The translations under genes and the position numbers were made by a program. This document shows, piece after piece, positions 24,167-36,496 of a DNA stretch of 64,000 nucleotides. The stretch is from Conus ventricosus (Eukaryota > Mollusca > Gastropoda > Neogastropoda > Conidae), in the NCBI GenBank assembly GCA_018398815.1, contig CM031604.1:54268557-54332556 (forward strand). Direction: 5' to 3'. Below the pieces are notes generated by a model, which ran no database searches, had not been told where the DNA came from, and worked only from the letters and a program-made list of their open reading frames with translations. How positions within the stretch are numbered: the stretch's first letter is position 1; each line of letters begins with the position of its first letter.

Positions 24167-24363
24167 GTGACAGAATTTTCTGAACAATGATAAAGGGAGG
24201 GGTACTACCAGTTTTAGTTATACTATAATGATATCAGTTGTAGTATTAATAGTAATTAGATAATGAAAACGAAGAACGAAAACTCACTTAGCTCCTCAAA
24301 ATGAATGTAGAAAAGAAACGAGGCTGCTGCGAACGAGACAAAGCGGGTTAAAATAATGATCAT
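23853..24363. repeat. (AAT)n arrays between two diverged copies of a flank
   Basis: (AAT)n is at about 24000-24058 and 24108-24172. The flank 23845-23930 (GAGGCAGCTG, GGAGACAAAGCGAGTTAA) recurs diverged at 24285-24365 (GAGGCTGCTG, CGAGACAAAGCGGGTTAA), so a roughly 440-bp segment is duplicated. Confidence 0.8.
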
Positions 24364-25890
24364 GTAGTAGTAGTAGTAGTAGTAGTAGTAGTGTAGGGAC
24401 GTAATCAATACATAGGCCGTTAAGCCTTTCAATGTCCCCTCGTGTTATTATACTTTTATGACAGGGTTGAAAATGCATGCAATATAAATTTTCCTTCTTA
24501 TTCATCAAAGCTTCTAAACTGTACTTTAAATTTCAAGTCTTCATCCAGCAAATTCTTAAAAACATTAGTATTTTTAGCAAATTTAAGTGCAGTTGGCAAA
24601 CTGTTCCAGTTAGCAATAACTCTGTTACTGAACTTGAATCTTCCCATATTAGTATGAAACTGCTTAACAAATATTTTGCCTTCCGAATTTCTTGTTCTAT
24701 CTGTTTTAACAGCCTAAAAAAATAGTCCCACTGTATGTCCGTTTGCTGGTGAAATATTTTGAACACTTCAATCAAATCCCCTCTAATACGTCTACCTTTT
24801 AAAGAGTGCAAATTTAAGTAATTTAATCTATCTGTATAAGACATGTTTGTACATTCTTGCAAAATTTTAGTAGCTCTTCTCTGTACTCTTTCGATTGCTA
24901 TTGACTGTCTTTTCAAGTGTGGGTACCAGATTATATTGCCATATTCAAGATGCGGTCTAACCATAGCTTTATATAACTTTAAAAACGTTTCTTTATTTAG
25001 GTAAATAAAAGTTCTTTTTATTAATCCAATCATTTGGTTTGCTTTATTTATACACTTTTGAATGTGAGTATCAAAAAGTAAATCTTTATCAAAGATTACA
25101 CCCAGATCCTTTTCTTCCTCACATTTCTGTACCAGCCTATTTCCACCATCTATTTTCATGTTGTATTCATGTTCTGGATTGTTTTTGCCAACATGCAAAA
25201 CTTTACATTTTTCAACATTAAAATATAGATTCCACTTGTCTGACCAGTTTTGGAGGCAATTTAAATTTTCTTGCAGACTATTATAGTTATCTGATTTGTC
25301 ATATATTTTTGTGTCATCAGCAAAAAATTTTACAAAAACTATTTACCTCATCTGGAAGGTCATTTATAAAAATAGTAAACAGTACAGGTCCTAAAATGCT
25401 CCCTTGGGGAATACCACTCATAACATCTTTCTCTGTCGACATACAGTTACCCACTCTTACTCTTTGTTTTCTATTTGACAAAAAATCTCTAATCCAGTTT
25501 AGCAACTTACCTACTATACCGTATGCTTCCATTTTTTTCAATAATCTTTCATGCGGAACCGTATCAAAAGCTTTACGGAAATCAAGGTAAATTATATCAA
25601 CAGAGTACTTATTCTCTAGCATGTTAACTAAATCTTCCATAACTTCAAGTAGTTGTGATATGCAAGACCTTTTTTACGAAAGCCATGCTGGCATACTGCA
25701 AACAAATTATTATCAGTGAAGTGAGATACTATGACATCTTTATAATGGATTCTAGCACTTTGCATGCAATGCAGGTTAAGCTTACCGGACGATAGTTGCC
25801 TGGCTCAGATTTTGACCCTTTTTTAAAAATAGCAGTAACTTCTGCCGATTTCCAGTCAAAGGGAAATTTTCCGGGCCAAATTGTGTATTA
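24364..25890 (-). pseudogene. CR1-like non-LTR retrotransposon, 5'-truncated
   Basis: Reading the minus strand from 25890: EVTAIFKKG and GNYRPVSLTCI, HGFRKKRSC, then an intact stretch (25640-25320) with YLDFRKAFDTVPH (motif A) and SGIPQGSILGPVLF (motif B). A frameshift near 25325 precedes the ADDTKIY catalytic block. The frame from 25198 to 24533 continues with VEEKDLGVIFD-type and MVRPHLEYGNIIWYP blocks typical of the thumb and C-terminus. The 5' endonuclease region is absent. The 3' end carries a (TAC)n tail at 24364-24392. RT motifs place it in the CR1/Jockey group. It is dead by frameshift and 5' truncation. Confidence 0.88.
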
Positions 25891-26575
25891 AAATTTAAGA
25901 CGACCAAACTCCTACCTTTTCTTTTTAAGAATTTAGTTTTTTAATGTCCGGCTTTAGGAACTTTTAAAATTAAAACAATTCTTCTTACCCATGCCTGAAA
26001 AAAATTATTAATTTTTTGTACCCGATTCCAATTTGAAAAATAACGTATAAAAAAGTATTTTGGTGATTGAATTTAATAATAAAAGTTTTGTTGTATAGTG
26101 AATTTTTTTTGGGATAAAAAAAAAAAAAAAAAACAAAAAAAAAAAAAGGAAAGGGTTAAAAAACAATTCCCAACATGGTTTGTTTTTTGGACATTATTTC
26201 AAATCTTCCCGGGGGTTACCCAAGTTTTAAAACTTTTAAAACAACAAACCCTCCTAGCCATTTGACCTCTATGAGGGAAAAAAACCTATTGTTAAAAGAT
26301 TTTAAAATCCCAAATTGGGGTCAAAAAAAATTTTAGTCATTTGTATTGAAATTTAGAATTTTGTTTACTTTATCCCATTCTGCTGGGGGATTTGGGGTTA
26401 AAGGGTTTAAAAAAGCAACCTCGTTGGAATGTTAACAACGAAAGGAAAGAAGGGTTTTGGTTGCTTTGTTTTGGAAAAAAAAGGATGAAGACCTTCCCTA
26501 AAGCCTAGTATTTCCCAAAAGGTGTATTGGGTAAATTATTTATGCACGGGACCTGTTGAAAAAGAGTAGCGGGGA

Positions 26576-27956
26576 TGTAGCGGGTCTAACAGTGTTTGTT
26601 TTTATTTTGGTTACCTTTCGTGGATGAAATGTTTTGTTCAAGAGTTATCTTCCCCTTACCCCCTTTGGGTCGAATCTAATTTATTTTATTGTGTAAATTC
26701 TTTAATCATGAATACCTCAGAAACCTACATAGTTGTATGTACGTCGCTAAAGTCACAAAAATTAATGATTTGATTCATTACAACCCGTACTGGGCTGAGA
26801 GCCCATATTTTCTCTAAACTGGAAATTTCGAAACAAAGCAATTTTGGGGCGCCATTTTCCAATTGTCTGTCGAATGACATTGAATAATTCTTGATTTTAC
26901 AAAAGTAGAGGAAAACTGAGAATCTGAATATGCATGTTAAAGTAAAGTCCATAAGCTTTCATTTCGAAATATCGCATGCCTATGATCTTTTCTGTACAAG
27001 CTTGCGACTATACGAATGACTGACAGCGCCGGTCCCTTTAGCGAGTCGCCTTCTTGTTTACTGTCGGGTTTTGATCCAAATTATCATTCACGAAATTCGG
27101 ACTTCCCGATCGAAATCTGCTTAAATGACTCCATTTTGTTATGAATACAACTGAAATGTGTAGAATTTATTATTTAACGGGACCGTTTCAACAGAGTATT
27201 TTTCAGTTGAAAATTGTGCGCCGACGGCCCGACGAAGTGAAAAGTCAGCTGTTTTTTCTAGTAATTTTTAACAACAGAATTCTCCATTAGACACTGTCTG
27301 GGAAAAATGAAGTTTATATGTATGAAAAGAGCGAAATGCCAGCTTTTCATTCATTGTAAAATTATTTCACGCTCTTCAGTATCTTTTATTGAAATAGAGG
27401 AAATATGACGCAAACGCGTTAAAGTGGCTTCACTCTGGGACATTAATCAGAATGATTTAGTACAGGAACAAATTGTCAAATGTGACTTACTGCATTTTAT
27501 TCCTTGTTTCTGAGGTTTTCATCGATAGTAAATATGTTTAAAGTTTGAACGGACAGCGACCAGACAACACTGAAGCTGCCATAGAAAACACAAAATTCTG
27601 TTTGTTTCCGGCCTCGCAAAGGCTCGTTTCGTCTTCGGCACCGTGTTGCTGGTTTGCTATTGTTATAAAAGCAGAGCGTGGTGTGAGAATGGAGGAGAGT
27701 TCCCTAGAGTTCCATGATGTGAGCGACTGGCGTGAGAGGCAGAGGGAGGGCGCACTCAGTGCGCTGAGTGCTGAGAGCGGAGAGTTCCCAGGCTGCGTTC
27801 CTGGTTTGAGCTCCTAGCCATGGGAGAAAATAAAGAAGAAAAACTCCACTCGTCCACTGCGTCTTCTTGACTGGCTGTTGCCCCTTTGGGTTCCTGCCCT
27901 TCTCACCATCTGCCTTTTCTTCACCTGCACACCCCTTACCCCTCCACACCATCACA
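26576..27956 (+). repeat. LTR1 of the array (about 1.38 kb)
   Basis: It begins TGTAGCGGG after a purine tract and ends near ATCACA. It contains TATAAAA (27664-27670) and AATAAA (27829-27834), about 165 bp apart, as expected of an LTR promoter and polyadenylation signal. Confidence 0.7.
27664..27670 (+). promoter_or_regulatory. TATA box in LTR1
   Basis: TATAAAA, conserved as TATAAA at about 30933 in LTR2 and TATAAAA at about 34048 in LTR3, at corresponding positions. Confidence 0.6.
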
Positions 27957-27980
27957 ACGGGCGCTGCGAGCAGGATCGGA
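27957..27980 (+). promoter_or_regulatory. Probable primer-binding site
   Basis: GGGCGCTGCGAGCAGGATC directly follows the LTR1 end, as tRNA-complementary sites do. The equivalent after LTR2 (about 31200) is eroded. The tRNA partner is not identified. Confidence 0.5.
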
Positions 27981-27989
27981 GACAAAAGG

Positions 27990-28600
27990 CCCAAGGGAAA
28001 GACACAGCCCAAGAAGACCGGACACCATGGCCAGCCAACTGCCTCTGCACCCCCTGATCAGCTCCCTATTCTCGCCAGCTGCGGGCTTCTCGGGCCGGGG
28101 AGGAGAGAGAGCTGGCCCGATGGATGGATCCTCCTGCTGCAGTCGGCGCATCTCTCCTGGTGACAGCTGGGCAAAATGGACTTTGCCTTTTCGCCTGGGT
28201 GCTGCTGGGCCATGTCGCTTTTTCAGCATTCTGGCTGCTGGCAGGGGCAGAGGACTGGGGTTTGTCCCCATTTTTTCACAGGTGCCGACCTCCGTCGCCT
28301 CCGCCTGGGCCGTCGTTCCTGGGTGCTGTGTGCCCGCACACAGCTGCGGACCTGCAGTGGTGGCCGTGCAGGTGGTGGCTGCTGGATTTCTGCCTCGGGC
28401 TGGCGACTGTGGCTGTGGGTGCCTCTGGCTGACATTGAAGTGGGGCGACGGCAGCATTGCTGGCCGTGTGGAGGATGTCGCCGTCGGCACACTGCATTTC
28501 CTGCACCCCCTTTGGGCTTTCTTCCTGGCCTCTTCAGGGTGGTGTGAGACGCTGTGACCAGGGTGACCCAATCGCGCTGCCCCCCCAAAGTTCTCCAATG
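27990..28600 (-). pseudogene. Possible antisense gypsy-pol relic inside the LTR element
   Basis: The minus-strand frame 28598-27936 contains LSPGEMRRLQQEDPSIGP (about 28165-28110). This resembles the linker between RNase H and integrase of Gypsy-type polyproteins (L-P-E-RLQ-DP-IGP). The same segment, with indels, recurs in the next unit (SAHREMRLAARRSIP at about 31380-31330). It is antisense to the LTR signals, so it may be a captured fragment or chance similarity. No catalytic motif is visible. Confidence 0.3.
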
Positions 28601-28639
28601 TGCTACTGGCCCACCTACGCCAGCCCCACCGGCGGTCTA

Positions 28640-29873
28640 CGCTCCTGGTAAGAAACCAACAAAAAGGTAAAACCCTCAGTGCCCGCCTAGATGGCTGAAC
28701 GCTTGCATAGTTAACTGACTTGGTCAGATGTTCTCAGGGACAATTTTCATACTCCGGACTGATTTCTTGTTAAATACCTCCTGAAAAGAGGTGTTGTGGA
28801 CTACTTTTTTTAATACCTTGTGACATTTTAATGTTGTCTTTTTTTCTTTTTTTGTATAAACAGTACGTATCGATTGTTCTCCAAAGACGTAAAAATGATG
28901 TATGCCTCTGTTTTTCAAAGTGGGACGTAATGACCAAGAGAAAACTACGTTTTTGTGACTCTTGGGAAACTTTGTCAAGACGACAAACCTCCCCTAGTCC
29001 ATTTTTTCCATGGGGGCTTGACTCTAAGGAGTTTGATCATTCCCTTTTTCTGCCATTTTGTACCGGACTTTATGGAATCTTGTTCAAATAATAAGCCCAT
29101 TGTTGTCGTTTGGACCCAATGCCTGGAATTTAACAAATCCATTCAAAGTATAATTTGGTACCCGACTTTCTCGGAATGTTGTTTTAAATAACAACTCCAT
29201 TATAAAGTCATTTTGGTACTTGACATTTTGGAATTTTGTTCAAATAACAAGTCCATTGATTGTCACTCAGTGCCTACCATGTTTTGGATTTAAAAAAAAA
29301 AACAAAAAAAAACAAAAAAACAAACCAAATCCTTTGATGTTGTTTAAATAACAAACCTCTAAGTCATTTTGGTACTTGACATTTTGGAATTTTGTTTCAA
29401 ATACAAGTCCATTGTTGTCACTCGGTGCCTACCCAATGTTTTGGATTCGTTTGAAAACAAAATCTTCCTAGTCATTTTTGGGACCTGACCTTAGGATTTT
29501 GTTTTTAAATAACAACTCCATTAAAGTCATTTTAAGGTGCCAAAATTGGGTTGTTGGTCCAGAAAACAAATCCTTTCTAGTCATTTGTATTGATATTTTG
29601 GAATTTTGTTTAAATTATATGCCCATTCTAGTCAATGCGAATCTGCCGACTTCAGAAGCTGTAAAAGCAAGCCCTCGTTAGTTGGAATGATATGAATACA
29701 AAGAATAGAGAGAGAAGATTTTTTTGATGCTTGTTTTGATACACTGATAAGGGTTTGTTTGGGAAGAAATGCCTCTCCAGACTTGAAGTCTAAAGCTCCA
29801 GTTTTCCCCATTGAATTTATGTGTTGTATTTGATGACTCGTCATTTTATGTCAGCGAGGACGCTGGTTGTAAC
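28640..29873 (+). repeat. Non-coding internal region with degenerate short repeats
   Basis: Phrases such as GGAATTTTGTTCAAATAACA, AGTCCATTGTTGTCACTC and AGTCATTTTGGTAC recur every 60-150 bp with small changes. The part has no open frame of note and recurs at 31920-32985 and partly at 25895-26560. Confidence 0.65.
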
Positions 29874-29886
29874 AGAGTAGGGGGGA
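29873..29886 (+). promoter_or_regulatory. Polypurine tract before LTR2
   Basis: GAGTAGGGGGGA immediately precedes TGTAGCG. Comparable tracts precede LTR1 (about 26563-26575) and LTR3 (about 32980-32993). Confidence 0.55.
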
Positions 29887-31197
29887 TGTAGCGAGGTGTA
29901 ACAGTGTTGTGTTTTATTTTGGTTACCTTCGTGGATGAAAATTTTTTGTTCAAGAGTTATCTTCCCCTTAACTCCTTGGTCGAATCTATTTATTTTATTG
30001 TGTAAATCTTTAATCATGAATACCTCAGAACCTACATAGTTGTATGTACGTGTCGCTTAAAGTCACAAAAATTAATGTATTTGATTCATTACAACCGTAC
30101 TGGGCTGGAAGCCCATATTTTCTCTAAACTGGTAATTCGCACGAGCAATCTTGGCGCCATTTTCAATTGTCGTCGAATGAACATTGAATAATTCTTGATT
30201 TTACACAAAGTAAGAGGAAAACTGAAGAATCGAATATGCATGTTAAAAGTAAGTCCATAAGCTTTCATTCGTATATCGCATGCCTATGATCTTTTCTGTA
30301 CAAGCTTGCGACTATACGAATTGACTGACAGCGCCGGTCCTTTAGCGAGTCGCCTTCTTTGTTTACTGTCGGAGTTTTGATCCAATTATCATTCTACGAA
30401 ATTCGGACTTCCCGATCGAAATCTTGCTTATGACTCCATTTTGTTATGAATACAACTGAAAATGTGTAGAATTTATTATTTAACAGACCGTTTCAACAGG
30501 TATTTTTCAGTTGAAAATTGTGCGCCGACGGCCCGACGAAGTGAAAAGTCAGCTGTGTTTTCTAGTAATTTTTTAAAACAATTCTCACTTAGCACTTTCG
30601 GAAAATGAAGTTTATATGTATGAAAAGAGCGAAACATATTCATTCATTTTAAATATTCCTTTCAAATTTTTGAATGATTCTTAATTGAAAGTAGAAAATA
30701 TGACGCAAACAGGTTAAAAGTGGCTTCACTGGGCAATTAACAGAAAATTTTAATACGGTCAAATTTCAAATGTGACTTATCATTTATTTTCTGCGAGGTT
30801 TCATCCGATAGTAATATGTGTAAAAATGTTTGAACGGACCGAGCCAGCATACATGAACGCAAGAAACACAAAATCTGTTTTTTGCGCTCGCGAGGTTTCG
30901 TCTTCGGACCGTGTTGCTGGCTTTGCTATTGTTATAAAGCAGCTGGTGAGGAATGGAGGAGAGTTCCCAGTTCTGATGTGAGCTGGCGTGAGAGGCAGGG
31001 GTCGGGCACCTCGGGATGAGTGCTGAGAGAGAGAGAGTCCAGGCTGCTTCTGATTGAGTCCTAGCCATGGTGAGAAAAAAAGAAGAAAAACTCCACGTCT
31101 CCACTGCGCCCCTTTCTTACGCTGTTTCCCTTGGTTTCCTGCACTTATCACATTGACTTGTCACCTGACCACCCTTACCATCCACAACCATAATCAA
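29887..31197 (+). repeat. LTR2 of the array
   Basis: It aligns end to end with LTR1, starting TGTAGCGAGGTGTAACAG, with many short deletions. The TATA-like box is at about 30933. Confidence 0.7.
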
Positions 31198-32397
31198 CTG
31201 GTGCAAGCAGATCAGGAGACAGAAGGACAAGGAGAAAGCCCAAGAAGACGGAACATCCATACAATAATGCCTGCAACATTGATCAGTTTCATTTCGCCAG
31301 TGCGAGGATTCTCGACGGGAGAAGGACTGCCCTATGGAATGGATCTCCTTGCTGCAAGTCGCATCTCTCTGTGCGCTGAGCAAAATGATTTGCCTGCGCC
31401 TGGGATGCTAGGGCCATGTCGCTGTCGCTCTGGCTGCTGGAGGGGAAGGACTGGGTTGTCCCAGTTTTCAAGGCCGTATTGCTGTGCCTCTTTTAGGGTT
31501 GCTGTGTGACCGTACAAGCTGGGAATGCAGTGAGGCCAGTGCAGGTGGTGGTTTTGGATTTTCTCGGGCTGGTACGTACTGGTGTGGTCCTCGGATGAAA
31601 TTGAATGGGGAGGCAGATTGACTGTTGAGGATTCGCCGTCGGCATGCAGTCCTGCACCACCTTTGGGCTTTTTTTCTGCTTTTTTGGGTGTTGAGTGTTT
31701 GAGACGCTGTGACCAGTGAACCAATGCTGTCTCCCCCAGTTCTCCAATGTGCTATGCCACCAACGCAGCCCACGCGGTCTACGCGATCTGGAGAGAAACA
31801 ACAAAAAAGGATATACCCAGTGCCCGCTAGATGTGAACGCTTGCCAAGTAACAGACTTGGTCCAGATCTCACAAACAATTTCATACTCAGACATTCTTGT
31901 TAATAACTCCCCAAAAAGGGTGTGACTACTTTTTTAATACCTGTACATTTTAATGTTGTCTTTTTTTGTCATTTTTTGAAAACAAAGTACGTATCGATGT
32001 TTCCCCAAGACAAATGATGTATGGCCTTGTTTTCAAGTCGGACAGTAAGGACCAAGAGAAAACTACGGGTTTTTGATCTTGGGAAAACTTTGTTTCCCAA
32101 AACGACAAACTCCCTAGTCATGTTTTCCTGGGGGCTTGACTCTAAGGAGTTTGTCATTCCTTTCAGCCTTTTGACGGACTTTATGGAATTCTTGTTCAAA
32201 TATAAGCCATTGTTGTCGTTTTGGTTTTCCCAAAGCCCTGGAATTTAACAAATCCCTTAAAGTTATTTGGTACCCCATTTTCGGAATGTTTTTTAAATAA
32301 CAACTCCATTATAAAAATATTTTGGAATTGACATTTTGGAAATTTTTTTTTCAAATAACAAGTCCATGTTGTCACTCGTGCCTACCCAAAGTTTTTG

Positions 32398-32433
<36 letters not shown>

Positions 32434-32993
32434 AACAAATCCTTTTAATTTGTTAAAAACAAAATCTTAAGTCATTTTGGTACTTTACATTTTGGAAAAT
32501 TTTTTTTAAAAAAAAAGTCCCTTGTTGTCACTCGGGCCTACCCCAAAGTTTGGATTCGTTTGAAAAAAAAAATCCTTCCCAGTCATTTTGGGGCCCGCCT
32601 TTGGAGTTTTTTTTTTAAATAAAACTCCCTTAAAGTATTTTAGGGTGCCCAAAAATTTTGGGTTTTTTCCAGAAAACAAATCCTTTTAGTATTTTGTATT
32701 TGATATTTTGGGGAAATTTGTTTAAAAAAATGCCCTTTAGTCAAGCGAAACTGCCCCTTTTGAAGCCCGAAAAAAAAAAAGCCCCCTTAGTTGGAATGAA
32801 TGAATACAAAGAATGAGAGAGAGAAATTTTTGATGCTTTGTTTTGTACACTGAAAAAAGGGTTTGTTTGGGAAAAAAATGCCCCTCCCGACTTGAAGTTA
32901 AAGCTCCAGTTTTCCCCCCCTTTATTTTTTGGTTGTATTTATGACCCGTCATTTTTTGTCAGCGGGCGTGGTTGTAAAAAGAGTAGGGGGGGG

Positions 32994-34325
32994 TTAGCGG
33001 GTGCTAACGTGTTTTTTTTATTTTGGTTTTTTCGTGGTGAAAAAGTTTTTTTCAAGATTATCTTCCCCCTCTCCCTTGGCGAATTATTTATTTTATTGTT
33101 AAATTTTTTTTAAAACTGAATACCCCAAACCTACATGTTTTATGACGTCGCTAAAGTCACAAAAATTAATGTATTTGAAATTACAACCCTATGGGTGAGA
33201 AGCCCATATTTTCTAAACGTATTTTGCAGACAAACTTGGGGCCATTTTCAATTGTCTGTCGAATGAAAAATTGAATAATTTTGATTTTCAAAAATAAGAG
33301 GAAAACGAAAAAATTTTAAATGCTGTTAAAAAATAAAAGGGGCCATAAACTTTTATTTTGTATATTAAAGCTTTGATTTTTTTGTAAATTGCGACTATAG
33401 GAGACTGACAGCGCGGGGGCCCCTTTGCGGTCGCCCTTCTTTTTTTACTGTCGGAGTTTTGATCCCAAAATTATCATTCTACGAAATTTTGGACTTCCCC
33501 TTTGAAATCTTGCTTATGACTCCATTTTTGTTTTTGAATACAACTGAAAATGTGTGAATTTATTATTTTTAAAAAAGCCCTTTCAAAAGAGTATTTTTCA
33601 GTTGAAAATTGTGCGCCCACGGCCGACGAAGTGAAAAGTCACTGTGTTTTTAGTAATTTTTAAAAAAAATTCTCCTTTGACACTGTCTGAAAAATATTTA
33701 TATGTATGAAAAGGCGAAATGCAGCTATTCATTCATTTAAAAATTTTTTCCGCTCTTCAGTATCTTTTATTGAAATAGAGGAAAAAAACGCAAAAAACGT
33801 TTAAAGGGCTTCACTTGGGGGGATTTTAACAGAAATGATTTAGTAAGGAAAAAAAATTTTTAAATTGCTTCTGCATTTTATTTCCTTGGTTCTGAGGTTT
33901 TTTTCCGATAGAAATTTGTGTTAATAGTTTGAACGACAGCGGCCAGACAACACTGAAGCTGCCCTAGAAAACACAAAAATTTTTGTTTGTTCCCGGCCTC
34001 GCGAGGGTCTTTTCGTCTTTGGCCCGGTTGCTGGTTTTGTAAATTTTTTATAAAAGCAGAGGTGGGGTGAGAATGGAGGGGAGTTTTCCCCAGATTCCAT
34101 GTGTGGCGACTGGTGAGAGGGAGGGAGGGGGGCACAGTGCGCTGGTGCTGAGAGCGAAAAGTTCCCCCGGTGCGTTCCCGGGGTTTAGCTCCCACCATGG
34201 GAGAGAAAAAAAGAGAAAAACTCCACGTGTCCACGGTCTTCTTTATGGCTTTGTCCCCCGGTTCCTGATTCTCACCCTCTGCCTGTTTCACCCGCCACCC
34301 TTCCCCTCCACACCCTCCAAAAGCG
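32994..34325 (+). repeat. LTR3 of the array
   Basis: It aligns with LTR1 and LTR2 but is the most eroded, with long A and T runs replacing mixed sequence. Similarity stops near 34320, where unrelated sequence starts. Confidence 0.65.
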
Positions 34326-35157
34326 TTTTTAAAACGGGATGAACGAAACCGGGACCAGCCAAAAGGAGGAAATGAGAATGGTTTATGATTGCCCTTAAAA
34401 TGATGTTTTAGAGGGAAATTGGGTTGGGTGTATTGTTTAAAAATTTTTAAGAAAAAAAGGGCCGTTGGTTTTAGGGTTAATTGTGTAAAAATATGAAAAA
34501 AAAATTTTTAAATACTTCTTCCTTCCCTTCTGTACTACCAAAATATCAACCCCATCTAATTTCTCTCCTACTGTGTGAAAAAACTGTAATAATCCGAGAG
34601 AAGGGGGGGGGATTGGCGGGAGAAGAAGGGGTTTTGTCAGGGGGGGTGTAGATGAACAAACAAATGCTGTGTTAAAAACGTCATAAAGTTATTTAAAAAA
34701 AAAAAAGTAAAAATCAGGGCAAATGTAAGGCTATTAATGCATAATTAAGATATTAATAGTGATAGTAGATATAATAGCTGTAACAGTTACAATGATAGTA
34801 ACAACAGTAACAATGATAATAATAGTAAAGTATTAGTTATGATATAAAAATAATAGTCATCATAATAATGATACTGTTGTAAGTAAGTAAGAATAATAAA
34901 GGTTGTTTGGTTTTTTTGCATGTGTGTAATGATGATAATGATGATGATGATGATGATGATTATAGTACTGATGATAATGATATGATGACATTAACAATGA
35001 TATCAATAATGACAAAAGTAAATTCAATCATAATGATAATAGTCGATGGAAAGAAGTAGAAAGGACTATTGGAACAGGGAGAGAGTGATGATGATAGCAA
35101 TGATAATGATGATAGTGGTGACAATGATAATGGTAATATGAGGGGTGAACCACATGC

Positions 35158-35159
<2 letters not shown>
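34326..35159. other. Unassigned AT-rich stretch
   Basis: No gene. Imperfect (GAT)n lies at about 34930-34985. Confidence 0.4.
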
Positions 35160-35229
<70 letters not shown>

Positions 35230-35415
35230 CCCTCCACTCCTCCCACAAACACATACACACATAAACTTCTTTCCTCCCCCTCTCTGTGTTTTGAGAAACT
35301 GTAAAAATCATGTGGACTCTTTGGCAGCCAAGCAGAAGTGAGTGGTAGAAACAACAGCAAGTCATAGGTGTAGGATGGAATGGTGTGGGTGTATGGGTGG
35401 AAGGAGGATGGGGTC
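35160..35415 (+). repeat. Dispersed repeat S2, copy 1, headed by (CA)n
   Basis: (CA)n at 35160-35227 is followed by a segment shared with 38000-38160: TTGAGAAACTGT, TGTGGACTCTTT, GAAGTGAGTGGTAGAAACAA and TGTATGGGTGGAAGGAGGAT. Confidence 0.8.
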
Positions 35416-35556
35416 TTCTGTTTAACATGTTGTTCTATGTATGGTTTCAGAATAATGTGTAGTATGTCTCTTAAAATGTGAATTTATGTATATTTTACTG
35501 GTGTGCAAATGACTGGCAAGTGTCAAAGATGTCTTCAGGTCAGAATATGTTCAAAT

Positions 35557-35558
<2 letters not shown>

Positions 35559-35626
<68 letters not shown>

Positions 35627-35688
35627 TGTGGTGGTGGTGGTGATGATGGCAGAAATGTGTGTGAGTATGGGTTTATGTGTACATGTGC

Positions 35689-35720
<32 letters not shown>
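35559..35720. repeat. (TG)n microsatellites
   Basis: TG runs at 35559-35626 and about 35688-35720, with GTGGTGGTGATGATG between. Confidence 0.95.
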
Positions 35721-36459
35721 TACTGAGCATTCATTTCAATATGTCTCCCCCCCCCCTGCTCCCCCTCCCACATCCTACTGCACCTTTCCACCCACTTCTC
35801 ATTCAGCCCCCCCCCCCCCCCTTCCACACCACTCTCCATCCTGATGTCCTCTCTTTTTTTCTCCCTCTCACAACTCCTGCACTCTTTCACTGTTTTGAAA
35901 TGCAAAATTGTTGTTCAACATACACACAACATACACTGGCCTAGGCTGTATTCAGCAATGAATAATTTTCACATTAACACTGCTACAAAATCAAATTTAA
36001 AGTTTATTGATACCAATACACTGGTCATAAAATGTCCCATGTGGGAATAAAATGAGGATTTGTTGCCTCCTGTCCCAAAAGTCATGTCTTAAAAGGGTGG
36101 TTGGAAAAAAATTAACAGCAAACTACATCTGAAGTAAGGGTAGCTTTTATCATAATGACAAAATGAACATATATGTAGGTAGTTCCCAATAAACATTGGC
36201 AGCTGTCCATCTCTATGAGTATTGATTTTAAAGAATAATTTTTGAGTTGTGACTGAATTAGCTATCAGTGCAGTGGTTTCACTGCTCTCCCATTAATCAT
36301 GCACACACTGCTTGTGAGATGAATCTGAGCAGATTATTGTGTATACATATGGAGTTGTCTCATCCTTTTTTTTTTTTCACTTAGGGTTGATTCCAAGAAT
36401 TTTCAATGTTTGAAAGTCATTTAACATCATGAAACCGTCACTCTTTAGAGGAGTGTTTC

Positions 36460-36496
<37 letters not shown>

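Larger units (their letters stand above)
25895..34325 (+). mobile_element. Tandem array of a non-autonomous LTR retrotransposon
   Basis: Order: 3' part of an internal region (25895-26575), LTR1, internal (27957-29886), LTR2, internal (31198-32993), LTR3. The junctions keep the grammar of LTR elements: a purine tract AGAGTAGGGGGGA precedes each TGTAGCG LTR start, and a primer-binding-like GGGCGCTGCGAGCAGGATC follows LTR1. No gag, protease, RT or integrase frame is present on the plus strand. Copies differ mainly by 1-2 nt indels, and these increase from left to right. Confidence 0.7.

Noticed and set aside
28124..28557. Plus-strand gag-like gene after the primer-binding site
   Set aside because: Cys/Trp-rich translations lack a zinc knuckle or capsid motif and are not preserved in the next unit.
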